Below, in pieces: positions 8,361 to 15,047 of a DNA stretch of 64,000 nucleotides. Location of the stretch: NCBI GenBank assembly GCA_043739385.1, contig JAYUED010000007.1, positions 1-64,000 on the forward strand. Reading direction: 5' to 3'. The position numbers were made by a program, and so were the translations under genes. This stretch comes from Defluviibacillus sp043739385. Its GTDB lineage: Bacteria > Pseudomonadota > Gammaproteobacteria > Burkholderiales > Burkholderiaceae_C. Positions within the stretch are counted from its first letter, which is position 1. The number at the start of each line of letters is the position of its first letter. The notes beneath the pieces were generated by a model. The model was not told the origin of the DNA. It saw only the letters and a list, made by a program, of their open reading frames with translations, and did no database searches.

Positions 8361-9344
8361 TTATTCGACTTGCAAACCGAGCTTCTTGATGATCCGTCCC
8401 CACACCTCAGCGTCCGACTTCATGCGTACATTCATTTGTTCGGCAGTGCCGCCTATCGCGCCTAGCGACCACGTCGCCAGAAACGCCGTCATCTCAGGGC
8501 TTGAAAGCTGGGCAGTGATGGCCTCATTCAGATTCTTGACTACGTCTGCAGGCATGCCTGCAGGACCTACAATCCCAATCCAGACTTCCGGAATATCGAC
8601 GCCGCTGAAACCGGCTTCGGCTATCGTGGGAACGTCAGGCAAACTTGGGAGCCTGTTCTTGCTCGTCACTGCCAGCGGCACGAGGCGACCCGCCTTGATG
8701 AAGGCCGAGGTTCCCCCCACATCCTGAAGGCCAATGTCCACATCCCCTGCCACCACGGCCTGGATCGCGGGCGTTGCGCCCTGGAACGGAATTTGAAGCA
8801 GATCTATGCCAAGCTTCGAGTTCAGGAGTTCGGTAGCCAGTGTGTAGGGCTGTGCGGTTCCCGAAGAGCTGAATGTCAGTTTCCCCGGATTGGTCTTGGC
8901 CTGCTCAACCAGTGCCACTAGCGTGTTGATTTTTTTCTTCGGATTTGCAAACACAACGCTCTGCACCTCGGCCATCACGACCACAGGTGTGTAGTCCTTC
9001 TGGGCGTCGTAGCCCAATGGCGTTTTGTAAAGTGCGGGGAGCATGGAGAACGGCGTAGTCGCGGTCAAATACAGCGTGTAGCCGTCCGGTTTGGATGAGA
9101 GGACGTACCTAGTCGCAATCAGGGTGTTGGCACCGGGTTTGTTCTCCACAAGCACCGGCTGTCCGTAGCGCTTGGTCAGGCCATTGGCCAGTGTGCGAGC
9201 AGCGGCATCCAGCGCCCCGCCTGCGTTGTAGGGAACAATGATGTGAATTGGCTTGGTCGGAAATGACTGGGCCAAACAGTGCATCGCAGAGCACGCGAGA
9301 GTGCCGAGCAGCAGCAGGTGTTTGGTCTTGTTAAGCAATTTCAT
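8361..9344 (-). CDS. Bug/TctC-family substrate-binding protein (first gene of island operon)
   Basis: A 327-residue periplasmic Bug protein. The signal peptide covers about residues 1-25 (LLLLGTLACSAMHCLAQS), then SFPTKPIHIIVPYNAGGALDAAAR, which carries the family's ligand-pocket loop. It also contains ENKPGANTLIA and SSSGTAQPYTLATELL. Base composition appears more AT-rich than the downstream genes to 1300, which suggests the operon was assembled from different sources. It is the likely first gene of the leftward transcript. No membrane subunits are present. Different from the Bug protein at the operon end, so the two may bind different ligands. Confidence 0.9.
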   Translation of the reverse strand: MKLLNKTKHLLLLGTLACSAMHCLAQSFPTKPIHIIVPYNAGGALDAAARTLANGLTKRYGQPVLVENKPGANTLIATRYVLSSKPDGYTLYLTATTPFSMLPALYKTPLGYDAQKDYTPVVVMAEVQSVVFANPKKKINTLVALVEQAKTNPGKLTFSSSGTAQPYTLATELLNSKLGIDLLQIPFQGATPAIQAVVAGDVDIGLQDVGGTSAFIKAGRLVPLAVTSKNRLPSLPDVPTIAEAGFSGVDIPEVWIGIVGPAGMPADVVKNLNEAITAQLSSPEMTAFLATWSLGAIGGTAEQMNVRMKSDAEVWGRIIKKLGLQVE

Positions 9345-9590
9345 GGTTGTCTCCGTTAGCGGTTTTAGGTAATTGAAAGGCTGAAAGGCTTGCGGCAGGG
9401 GCCACTATGTCGGCATTGATCTCTTTCCAGCTCGTGCAGGCGTTCCTTGACGAGCTGGTCGTTCAGCAATGTTTCTTTGGTTTTCATGAAGCCTTAGCTG
9501 TAAACAAACCGACTGAATGGTTTGTATTATTGCGAACCAATCAGAGCTGCACATCAGGGTTTTCGCTATGCGTGACCCATGAGTGCAGAA
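9345..9590. other. Upstream region of the catabolic operon, no confident gene
   Basis: This stretch holds the presumed promoter of the leftward operon and one palindrome (9504-9525). A 40-codon leftward frame (9365-9487, starting MKTKETLLNDQLVKERLHEL) is open, but has no recognisable family and runs into proline- and serine-rich residues; it is not called as a gene. Confidence 0.4.
9504..9525. promoter_or_regulatory. Palindrome ACAAACC-N8-GGTTTGT, candidate TetR operator
   Basis: Perfect 7-bp arms separated by GACTGAAT, 160 bp upstream of the first gene of the catabolic operon. The overall size suits a TetR dimer, and a TetR gene is encoded within the operon. The functional assignment is inference; the symmetry is seen directly. 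Confidence 0.4.
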
Positions 9591-9698
9591 CTGGAGTGCG
9601 CGATCAGCCCAAAAGCGGCCCGATGGCAGCGACTGGAACCACTGATGGCTGTTGTTGCCCCGGATGGAATCGACGCTTACCGCCATGGGCGGACGTAG
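9591..9698 (+). mobile_element. Possible IS5-type transposase N-terminal fragment
   Basis: The rightward frame TGVAISPKAARWQRLEPLMA followed by VVAPDGIDAYRHGRT ends at a TAG at 9696-9698. The block W-x-R-L-E-P-L-M resembles the N-terminal helix of IS5-group transposases (W-x-x-LEPLLP). Only about 35 residues remain, so the call is tentative. It sits between the catabolic operon and the IS630-type remnant, consistent with a site that has received several insertions. Confidence 0.3.
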
Positions 9699-9817
9699 CA
9701 ACATCTTTGGCTCGATGCCCTAGTTGCGTCAAGAGAAAAGTGGCGTGGGCAATAAGGAGGGATGGAAAATTAAAAAGTGACGTTGACGGTAGCAGACGTT
9801 CAACCGCCAGCATGCGA

Positions 9818-9938
9818 AGCGAAGTCGCTGCGTGGCAGCGTCGACGTGGCAATCTTCAGGCAAAAGTCAGCTGGCAGCTCACGACCAAAGATGCCCGTGT
9901 CAAGCTTAAACGCCTATATTCGACAACTTTCGCTTGAC
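9818..9938 (+). mobile_element. IS630-type transposase 3'-end remnant (right copy)
   Basis: Rightward translation gives MRSEVAAWQRRRGNLQAKVS, then WQLTTKDARVKLKRLYSTTFA and a TGA, the characteristic tail of IS630-family transposases. It is in the same orientation as the copy at 1187-1292 (9 mismatches in the last 90 bases) and retains a 14-nt block that the left copy lost. Its end overlaps the 3' end of ureG on the opposite strand, so the last ureG codons are IS-derived. Confidence 0.72.
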
Positions 9939-10612
9939 ATGCCCTTGGCCTTCAGCATCCCTTTGGTCTCAATGAACGCCATCACTGCATCCACGCCCGT
10001 CAGCGTTTTCAAATTCGTCATCACGTAAGGTTTCAGCCCTTTGGCCGTGGTGCGCATCCGCACGGTGTCAGCTTCCATGACCGCCAAGTCGGCACCCACG
10101 TAAGGGGCCAAATCGGTTTTATTGATGATGAATAAATCGCTCTTTGTGATCCCAGGCCCGCCTTTACGGGGTATTTTTTCGCCAGCGGCCACGTCGATCA
10201 CATAGAGCGTGAGATCGCTCAGCTCGGGGCTGAAGGTGGCCGCCAGGTTGTCGCCGCCAGACTCGATGAACACCACGTCGGCATTCGGGAAGTCCACCAG
10301 CATCCGGTCAATCGCTTCAAGATTGATCGACGCATCTTCGCGGATAGCGGTGTGCGGGCAGCCACCGGTTTCCACACCCATGATGCGTTCGGCGGGCAGC
10401 GCACCGCTGACGGTTAGCAGGCGCTGGTCTTCTTTGGTGTAGATGTCGTTGGTAATGGCCACCAGATCGTAGCGGTCGCGCATGGCTTTGCAGAGCATCT
10501 CCAGCAGCGTGGTTTTACCGGAACCGACCGGGCCACCAATGCCGACGCGCAAAGGTGGGAGTTTTTTGGTGCGGTTTTTAATGTGGTGCAAAGCGGATGT
10601 GCTGATGTTCAT
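9914..10612 (-). CDS. ureG: Urease accessory GTPase UreG
   Basis: UreG hydrolyses GTP to deliver nickel to apo-urease together with UreD/UreF/UreE. The P-loop GIGGPVGSGKTTLLEML lies near residue 25. Also seen are TNDIYTKEDQRLL, VETGGCPHTAIREDAS (metal-binding CPH), ESGGDNLAATFSPEL and the NKTDLAPYVGADL base-recognition motif. At 232 residues it is longer than most UreG proteins, through an N-terminal extension and an unusual C-terminus: after KGMLKAKG the residues MSSESCRI are encoded by the antisense of an IS630-type remnant. The catalytic domain is intact, so the protein is probably functional. Last gene of the urease operon. Confidence 0.95.
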   Translation of the reverse strand: MNISTSALHHIKNRTKKLPPLRVGIGGPVGSGKTTLLEMLCKAMRDRYDLVAITNDIYTKEDQRLLTVSGALPAERIMGVETGGCPHTAIREDASINLEAIDRMLVDFPNADVVFIESGGDNLAATFSPELSDLTLYVIDVAAGEKIPRKGGPGITKSDLFIINKTDLAPYVGADLAVMEADTVRMRTTAKGLKPYVMTNLKTLTGVDAVMAFIETKGMLKAKGMSSESCRI

Positions 10613-10647
10613 GGCGGCAGGGGTGTCAGGGTTGGAGGGGGGCTGGT

Positions 10648-11337
10648 TTAACTTCTGAACAAGCGGGAGTATTGGGTTTCATGCCGCGCCGAGAGGATGG
10701 CGAGCATGGGGGTGAAGGCTTGGCGGTCATCGTCGGTGAACGCGAGGGCACGGGTGACGGTGTCGGGAATAGCGGCGCTTAGGCGGGCGAGGATTCGCTG
10801 CCCTGCGCTTTGGCCAAGCGGCACGGATTTGACGGCAGCGGCGACCATGTTTTCTGCCCAGCCAAAGGCAAACGCCAACCCCACATCCTGCACGCTGGCC
10901 CCAGTTCTGGCGCCGGCAAAAGCGAAGGCGATGGGGTAGGTGGGCGAGGTGTCTTTGAGTGCATGGGTAAATTGATCTTGTGCATCGGCATGGTGCAACC
11001 GCAGCCATTCCACAAACGATCGGCCCATTTGCACGGTTTGCTGGCGCAACTCCGCTGATTCGCGGGTGTGCAATACCCAGTTGTTCAGTTGCTGAAGTCT
11101 TGCGACATCACCTTCTTGCCATGCGGGCATAGCCTGTGCAACCACCGGCAGATCACTGCGGGCCAGCGCCAGGTGCAGTTGATCGATCAGCCAATCAGAT
11201 GCTATGGATTCAGTAGCTACTCCGGCCCATTCAACACTGGCTTCAATCACTTCAGAGTAAGAAAATCCCCCAATTGGCAAGGCCGGAGAGGCCAGCCAGA
11301 TGAGCTGAAGCAGGCTGGACGGTGATACAGGTGTCAT
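10648..11337 (-). CDS. ureF: Urease accessory protein UreF
   Basis: All-helical UreF (229 residues), the scaffold and GTPase-modulating partner of UreG in urease maturation. Recognised by LIWLASPALPIGGFSYSEVIE at the N-terminus, GRSFVEWL, and the conserved YPIAFAFAGARTGAS segment in the middle. Its ATG follows the ureE stop codon without a gap. A 17-bp GCTAT-N7-TAGC palindrome lies inside the gene (11201-11217), encoding ATESIA in a probable loop. Confidence 0.94.
   Translation of the reverse strand: MTPVSPSSLLQLIWLASPALPIGGFSYSEVIEASVEWAGVATESIASDWLIDQLHLALARSDLPVVAQAMPAWQEGDVARLQQLNNWVLHTRESAELRQQTVQMGRSFVEWLRLHHADAQDQFTHALKDTSPTYPIAFAFAGARTGASVQDVGLAFAFGWAENMVAAAVKSVPLGQSAGQRILARLSAAIPDTVTRALAFTDDDRQAFTPMLAILSARHETQYSRLFRS
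11201..11217. repeat. Dispersed 17-bp palindromic repeat GCTAT-N7-TAGC (copy in ureF)
   Basis: Sequence GCTATGGATTCAGTAGC. It shares length, ends and near-symmetry with copies at 21559, 39054 and 50164. Here it lies within coding sequence, read as ATESIA in ureF, close to the ATETIA produced by the copy in the acyl-CoA dehydrogenase gene. Confidence 0.45.
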
Positions 11338-11946
11338 TCAGTGCTTGTGTGAATGACCGTGGCCATCACTGTGACCGTGATCGTCCCCGTGATCACAGTC
11401 AGGGCCATGGACATGTGGCGCGGCTTTCACTGGAATAGCGATGGGTTTACGTGCGGTCGGCTGCGTGGGCTCGTGGCTGTGCGCAGGGCCATGGGCTGTG
11501 TAAGCCCCATTTTCAGGCTCAAACGCGGTGTGTGCCTCACGCACTATGAGGTGCATGGCGCGCAGCATGTCCGCCAGCACATGGTCAGGCTCAATCTTCA
11601 GGTGGTCGGGTCGCAGCTCAATCGGTACATGGCGGTTGCCCAGGTGGTAGGCGGCACGGGTCAAATCAAACACCGTGCCGTGCTCCGTACAGTGGGTGAT
11701 GACCAGCACTGGCTGCGGCGCGGCGAGCACACGCACCAGCGAGCCATCTTCAGCCACCAGCACATCGCTCCCGCGCACGGCAGTGCCACGCGGCAGGAAA
11801 ACGCCCAACTCCCGACCCAGTGAATCGGTCGCATCAAAGCGACTTTTTTGGCGCACATCCCAATCGAGTTCCAGGGTGGCAGCGCGTTTGAGCAGGATGG
11901 GAGCAAGGCCTTGGCCTTGGGGCATGAGTTTGTTGGCGGTGAGCAT
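11338..11946 (-). CDS. ureE: Urease nickel metallochaperone UreE
   Basis: UreE binds Ni(II) and hands it to UreG. The N-terminal domain (to about residue 75) contains the RSRFDATDSLGRELGVFLPRG-type region. The C-terminal domain carries HLGNRHVPIEL with the conserved metal-site histidine and DHVLADML. The protein ends in a histidine-rich tail (from about residue 176: HVHGPDCDHGDDHGHSDGHG, then HSHKH) suited to nickel storage. Length 202. It lies between ureC and ureF, abutting ureF. Confidence 0.95.
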   Translation of the reverse strand: MLTANKLMPQGQGLAPILLKRAATLELDWDVRQKSRFDATDSLGRELGVFLPRGTAVRGSDVLVAEDGSLVRVLAAPQPVLVITHCTEHGTVFDLTRAAYHLGNRHVPIELRPDHLKIEPDHVLADMLRAMHLIVREAHTAFEPENGAYTAHGPAHSHEPTQPTARKPIAIPVKAAPHVHGPDCDHGDDHGHSDGHGHSHKH

Positions 11947-12033
11947 AGGTTGTCAGGTGAGGTGCGGTGAGTTAGCAGTGTGACTGCATGTGCAATAACT
12001 TATAAGGTGAACAATGCCAGTGCTTGCAGGCTT

Positions 12034-13752
12034 TTAAAAGAGAAAATACCGCTGCGCCATGGGCAGCACTGTTGCTGCCTCGCAGGTCAACAGAACCCCA
12101 TCTGCCCGAACCGCATAGGTTTGCGCGTCTATTTCCATCTTTGGCAAATAGGCGTTGTGCACCATGTGCTGTTTACGGACTTGGCGGATGTTCTTCACAG
12201 CGCTCAGTGCTTTGTTCAAACCAAAGCGCTCCTTTATGCCCGCATTCAAACCTGCTTGGGACACAAAGGTTAGAGAGCCTCGCGTCAACGCACCGCCATA
12301 TGCGCCGAACATCGGCCGGTAGTGCACTGGTTGGGGCGTGGGGATGGACGCATTCGGGTCACCCATTGCCGCCATGGCGATAAAGCCGCCCTTCAGGATT
12401 AACGCCGGTTTCACGCCGAAAAATGCAGGTTTCCAAACTACCAAATCGGCCCATTTACCTTCCTCTATGCTCCCCACCTCATGGCTGATGCCGTGGGCAA
12501 TAGCGGGGTTGATGGTGTATTTGGCAATAAAGCGTTTGACGCGAAAGTTATCGTTACGCGCAGTGTCTTCAGGTAACTTACCCCGCTGGATTTTCATTTT
12601 GTGCGCCGTTTGCCATGTTCGCAGGATGACTTCACCCACACGGCCCATGGCTTGGCTGTCGCTGCTCATCATGCTGATGGCGCCTAGGTCGTGCAGCACG
12701 TCTTCGGCAGCGATGGTTTCCTTGCGGATGCGGCTTTCGGCAAACGCCAAATCCTCCGCGATGGCCGGGTCGAGGTGGTGGCAGACCATCAGCATGTCGA
12801 CATGCTCATCCAGCGTGTTGTGCGTGTACGGCATGGTGGGGTTGGTGGAGCTGGGTAAGAAGTTCGCTTCACCCACCACACGCAGAATGTCTGGTGCGTG
12901 CCCACCGCCCGCACCTTCGGTGTGAAAGGCGCACAGGCCGCGGCCCTTAGTCGCGGCAATGGTGTTTTCGACAAAGCCGGACTCGTTCAGGGTGTCGCTG
13001 TGGATGGCGACTTGGGTATCGGTTTCTTCGGCCACGTCCAGGCAGTTGCTGATGGCGGCCGGTGTAGTTCCCCAGTCTTCGTGCAGCTTCAGGCCTATCA
13101 CGCCCGCATCAATCTGCTCATGTAGCGCGGCGGGCAGGCTGGCGTTGCCTTTGCCCAGAAAGCCCAGGTTCATCGGGAAGGCGTCTGCGGCTTGCAGCAT
13201 GCGTTCGATGTTCCAGGGGCCCGGCGTGCAGGTGGTGGCGAAGGTGCCGGTCGCGGGGCCGGTGCCGCCGCCCAGCATGGTAGTGACACCGCTGGCCAGC
13301 GCTTCTTCGATTTGCTGCGGACAGATAAAGTGGATATGGCTGTCGATGCCACCTGCGGTGACGATGTTGCCCTCGCAGCTGATGATTTCGGTACCTGGGC
13401 CGATGATGATGTCCACACCGGATTGGGTATCGGGGTTGCCTGCTTTGCCTATTTTGACGATGCGGCCGCCCATCAAACCAATGTCGGCTTTATAGATGCC
13501 GCTGGCGTCAATGATGAGGGCGTTGGTCATCACACAGTCCACCGCGCCCTCAGTTCGCGTGTGCTGCGATTGCGCCATGCCGTCGCGGATAGTTTTTCCA
13601 CCGCCGAATTTCACCTCTTCACCGTAGCCACCTGCGACCAATGTGAGGTCTTTTTCAACTTCGATCAGCAGGTCGGTGTCCGCCAAGCGAACGCGGTCGC
13701 CCACGGTAGGGCCAAAAATTTCAGCGTAGGCGCGTCGTCCAATGGTTGCCAT
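12034..13752 (-). CDS. ureC: Urease subunit alpha (catalytic)
   Basis: Catalytic Ni2-urease subunit, hydrolysing urea to ammonia and carbamate. The start chosen is the ATG at 13752, giving the canonical MATIGRRAYAEIFGPTVGDR opening (572 residues); an upstream in-frame ATG adds 14 non-conserved residues. Metal and active-site elements are visible: GGIDSHIHFICPQQ, the carbamylated lysine in GLKLHEDWGTTP (K222), CAFHTEGAGGGHAPD with the flap-histidine region, and MMSSDSQAMGRVGE (aspartate ligand). A small insertion is seen in DLTLVAGGYGEEVKFGGG. Preceded by ureB, followed by ureE. Confidence 0.97.
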   Translation of the reverse strand: MATIGRRAYAEIFGPTVGDRVRLADTDLLIEVEKDLTLVAGGYGEEVKFGGGKTIRDGMAQSQHTRTEGAVDCVMTNALIIDASGIYKADIGLMGGRIVKIGKAGNPDTQSGVDIIIGPGTEIISCEGNIVTAGGIDSHIHFICPQQIEEALASGVTTMLGGGTGPATGTFATTCTPGPWNIERMLQAADAFPMNLGFLGKGNASLPAALHEQIDAGVIGLKLHEDWGTTPAAISNCLDVAEETDTQVAIHSDTLNESGFVENTIAATKGRGLCAFHTEGAGGGHAPDILRVVGEANFLPSSTNPTMPYTHNTLDEHVDMLMVCHHLDPAIAEDLAFAESRIRKETIAAEDVLHDLGAISMMSSDSQAMGRVGEVILRTWQTAHKMKIQRGKLPEDTARNDNFRVKRFIAKYTINPAIAHGISHEVGSIEEGKWADLVVWKPAFFGVKPALILKGGFIAMAAMGDPNASIPTPQPVHYRPMFGAYGGALTRGSLTFVSQAGLNAGIKERFGLNKALSAVKNIRQVRKQHMVHNAYLPKMEIDAQTYAVRADGVLLTCEAATVLPMAQRYFLF

Positions 13753-13805
13753 GTTCTTGCTTTCTTTGAATATGAACTTCGGTAAATGAGGCAAAAATAA
13801 GGCAA

Positions 13806-14111
13806 CTAAACGCGGCCTTGCACCAACCCGCGAAAGCCGTATACGCGGCGCTCGCCAGCGTAGTCCACCAGTTCCACCGTGCGTTGCTGGCCTGGCTCAA
13901 AGCGCACGGCTGTGCCGCTGGCGATGTTCAGGCGCATTCCGCGTGCGGTGAGACGATCGAAGGCCAGAGCGCCGTTGGTTTCAGCAAAGTGGTAGTGCGA
14001 GCCGACTTGGATGGGACGGTCAGCGGTGTTCTGCACCACTACTGTCACAGTGCGGCGGTTTGGGTTCAGGGCGTGCTCGCCCTCGTCGGTCAGCAATTCG
14101 CCTGGAATCAT
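13806..14111 (-). CDS. ureB: Urease subunit beta
   Basis: A 101-residue structural subunit starting MIPGELLTDEGEHALNPNR, with VQNTADRPIQVGSHYHFAET and the C-terminal RRVYGFRGLVQGRV, all canonical. It lies 19 nt downstream of ureA and 53 nt upstream of the chosen ureC start. It forms the (alpha-beta-gamma)3 urease core with UreA and UreC. Confidence 0.96.
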   Translation of the reverse strand: MIPGELLTDEGEHALNPNRRTVTVVVQNTADRPIQVGSHYHFAETNGALAFDRLTARGMRLNIASGTAVRFEPGQQRTVELVDYAGERRVYGFRGLVQGRV

Positions 14112-14130
14112 GGGGAATGTCCTTCAGAGG

Positions 14131-14433
14131 TTAAACAATCGGCTGATGTACCGTGACCAACTTGGTGCCGTCAGGGAAGGTGGCTTCTACCTGAATGTCC
14201 GGAATCATCTCTGCGATACCGTCCATCACGTCTGTGCGGGTGAGGATGGTGCGGCCTTCGCTCATCAACTGAGCGACCGTTTTGCCGTCGCGAGCACCTT
14301 CCATCACGGCGGCGCTGATGAACGCCATCGCTTCGGGGTAGTTGAGTTTGAGGCCGCGTGCCTTGCGGCGTTCGGCCAGCAAAGCAGCGGTAAAGATCAC
14401 GAGCTTGTCTTTTTCGCGGGGGGTGAGTTCCAT
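14131..14433 (-). CDS. ureA: Urease subunit gamma
   Basis: A 100-residue subunit: MELTPREKDKLVIFTAALLA, RRKARGLKLNYPEAMAFIS, and the terminal PDGTKLVTVHQPIV. It is the first gene of the urease operon in this window. Unusually, no ureD lies upstream: only about 200 nt separate ureA from the PII-like gene. UreD must therefore be encoded elsewhere if urease is active. Confidence 0.96.
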   Translation of the reverse strand: MELTPREKDKLVIFTAALLAERRKARGLKLNYPEAMAFISAAVMEGARDGKTVAQLMSEGRTILTRTDVMDGIAEMIPDIQVEATFPDGTKLVTVHQPIV

Positions 14434-14600
14434 GGCGGATTTCGGGGGTTTAGGTGCTCAAACAGCGGTGGGCCAAAATTTCAGACCATAGCGTAAAGCA
14501 CAAAACCTGCCCATGTGCCGTGCAGGAGGGGGATACCTCAAATTACCTCAAATAATTGGCTACCTGGCAGGCGGAGGCTAGCTAAATTCACCTGTTATGT

Positions 14601-14631
14601 GCGCCAATGCACCAAGGTTGTGCATTGGCGC
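14601..14631. terminator. Perfect 12-bp hairpin between PII-like gene and ureA
   Basis: The arms GCGCCAATGCAC and GTGCATTGGCGC are perfectly complementary with a 7-nt loop, 10 nt beyond the stop of the PII-like gene read leftward. No T-run follows, so termination is plausible but not certain. The arm shares GCGCC-R-ATGCA with the hairpin at 1137-1168. Confidence 0.5.
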
Positions 14632-14640
14632 TGAGGCGGT

Positions 14641-14976
14641 TTAAACGCCAGTAATAGCGCTGCCGTCTCGGATGCGGTGGATGCTGGCAATGTCCACCGT
14701 CCACACGATGCCGTCACCCAGCTGCCCTGTCGCGCAGCTTTCGACGATAACTTGGCGGATGGTGTCCACCATGGCATCGTCAGCCAATACGCAGACCATC
14801 AGTTTGTCGGAAAAGTCGGTTAACTCTTCTTTCACGGTGCGCTTGTGCAGCGCTGCCGGGGCGGTGAAGCCCTCGGCTTTGAACACCGTCACACCGGGGA
14901 AGTTGGGCACAGAGCGCAAGGCGTCACGCAGTTTGTCCAAGCGGTGAGGGCGCACGATGGCACGTATTTCTTTCAT
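14641..14976 (-). CDS. PII-NG-type nitrogen-regulatory (PII-like) protein of the metal efflux operon
   Basis: A 111-residue GlnB-fold signalling protein. The start is the ATG at 14976, preceded by GGAGA at Shine-Dalgarno distance. The beginning (MKEIRAIVRPHRLDKLRDAL) and the C-terminal signature (CATGQLGDGIVWTVDIASIH) are PII-like. The T-loop region differs from canonical GlnB/GlnK (no uridylylated tyrosine motif; it reads FTAPAALHKRTVKEEL). PII proteins of this kind (described in the literature as PII-NG) are encoded with CusA/CzcA-type RND pumps, exactly as here: it follows the pump gene by 71 nt. It probably senses a metabolite or metal to tune efflux (inference). Confidence 0.85.
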   Translation of the reverse strand: MKEIRAIVRPHRLDKLRDALRSVPNFPGVTVFKAEGFTAPAALHKRTVKEELTDFSDKLMVCVLADDAMVDTIRQVIVESCATGQLGDGIVWTVDIASIHRIRDGSAITGV

Positions 14977-15047
14977 AGTGGTCTCCAAGAGTGACTGAAG
15001 CAGAAGGAAAGGAAAGAAAGGAATGACATAAATGAAGGGGATTTCAC

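Noticed and set aside
9365..9487. 40-codon minus-strand frame starting MKTKETLLND
   Set aside because: Too short, no family, composition changes midway; could be a gene remnant but cannot be supported.
9407..9937. 176-codon plus-strand frame ending in a transposase-like tail
   Set aside because: Only the last ~45 codons are transposase-like; the N-terminal part shows no homology and overlaps a different transposase-like frame, so it is a chance join of IS debris rather than a gene.
13192..13785. 197-codon plus-strand frame within the urease region
   Set aside because: Antisense to ureC, which is intact and highly conserved.
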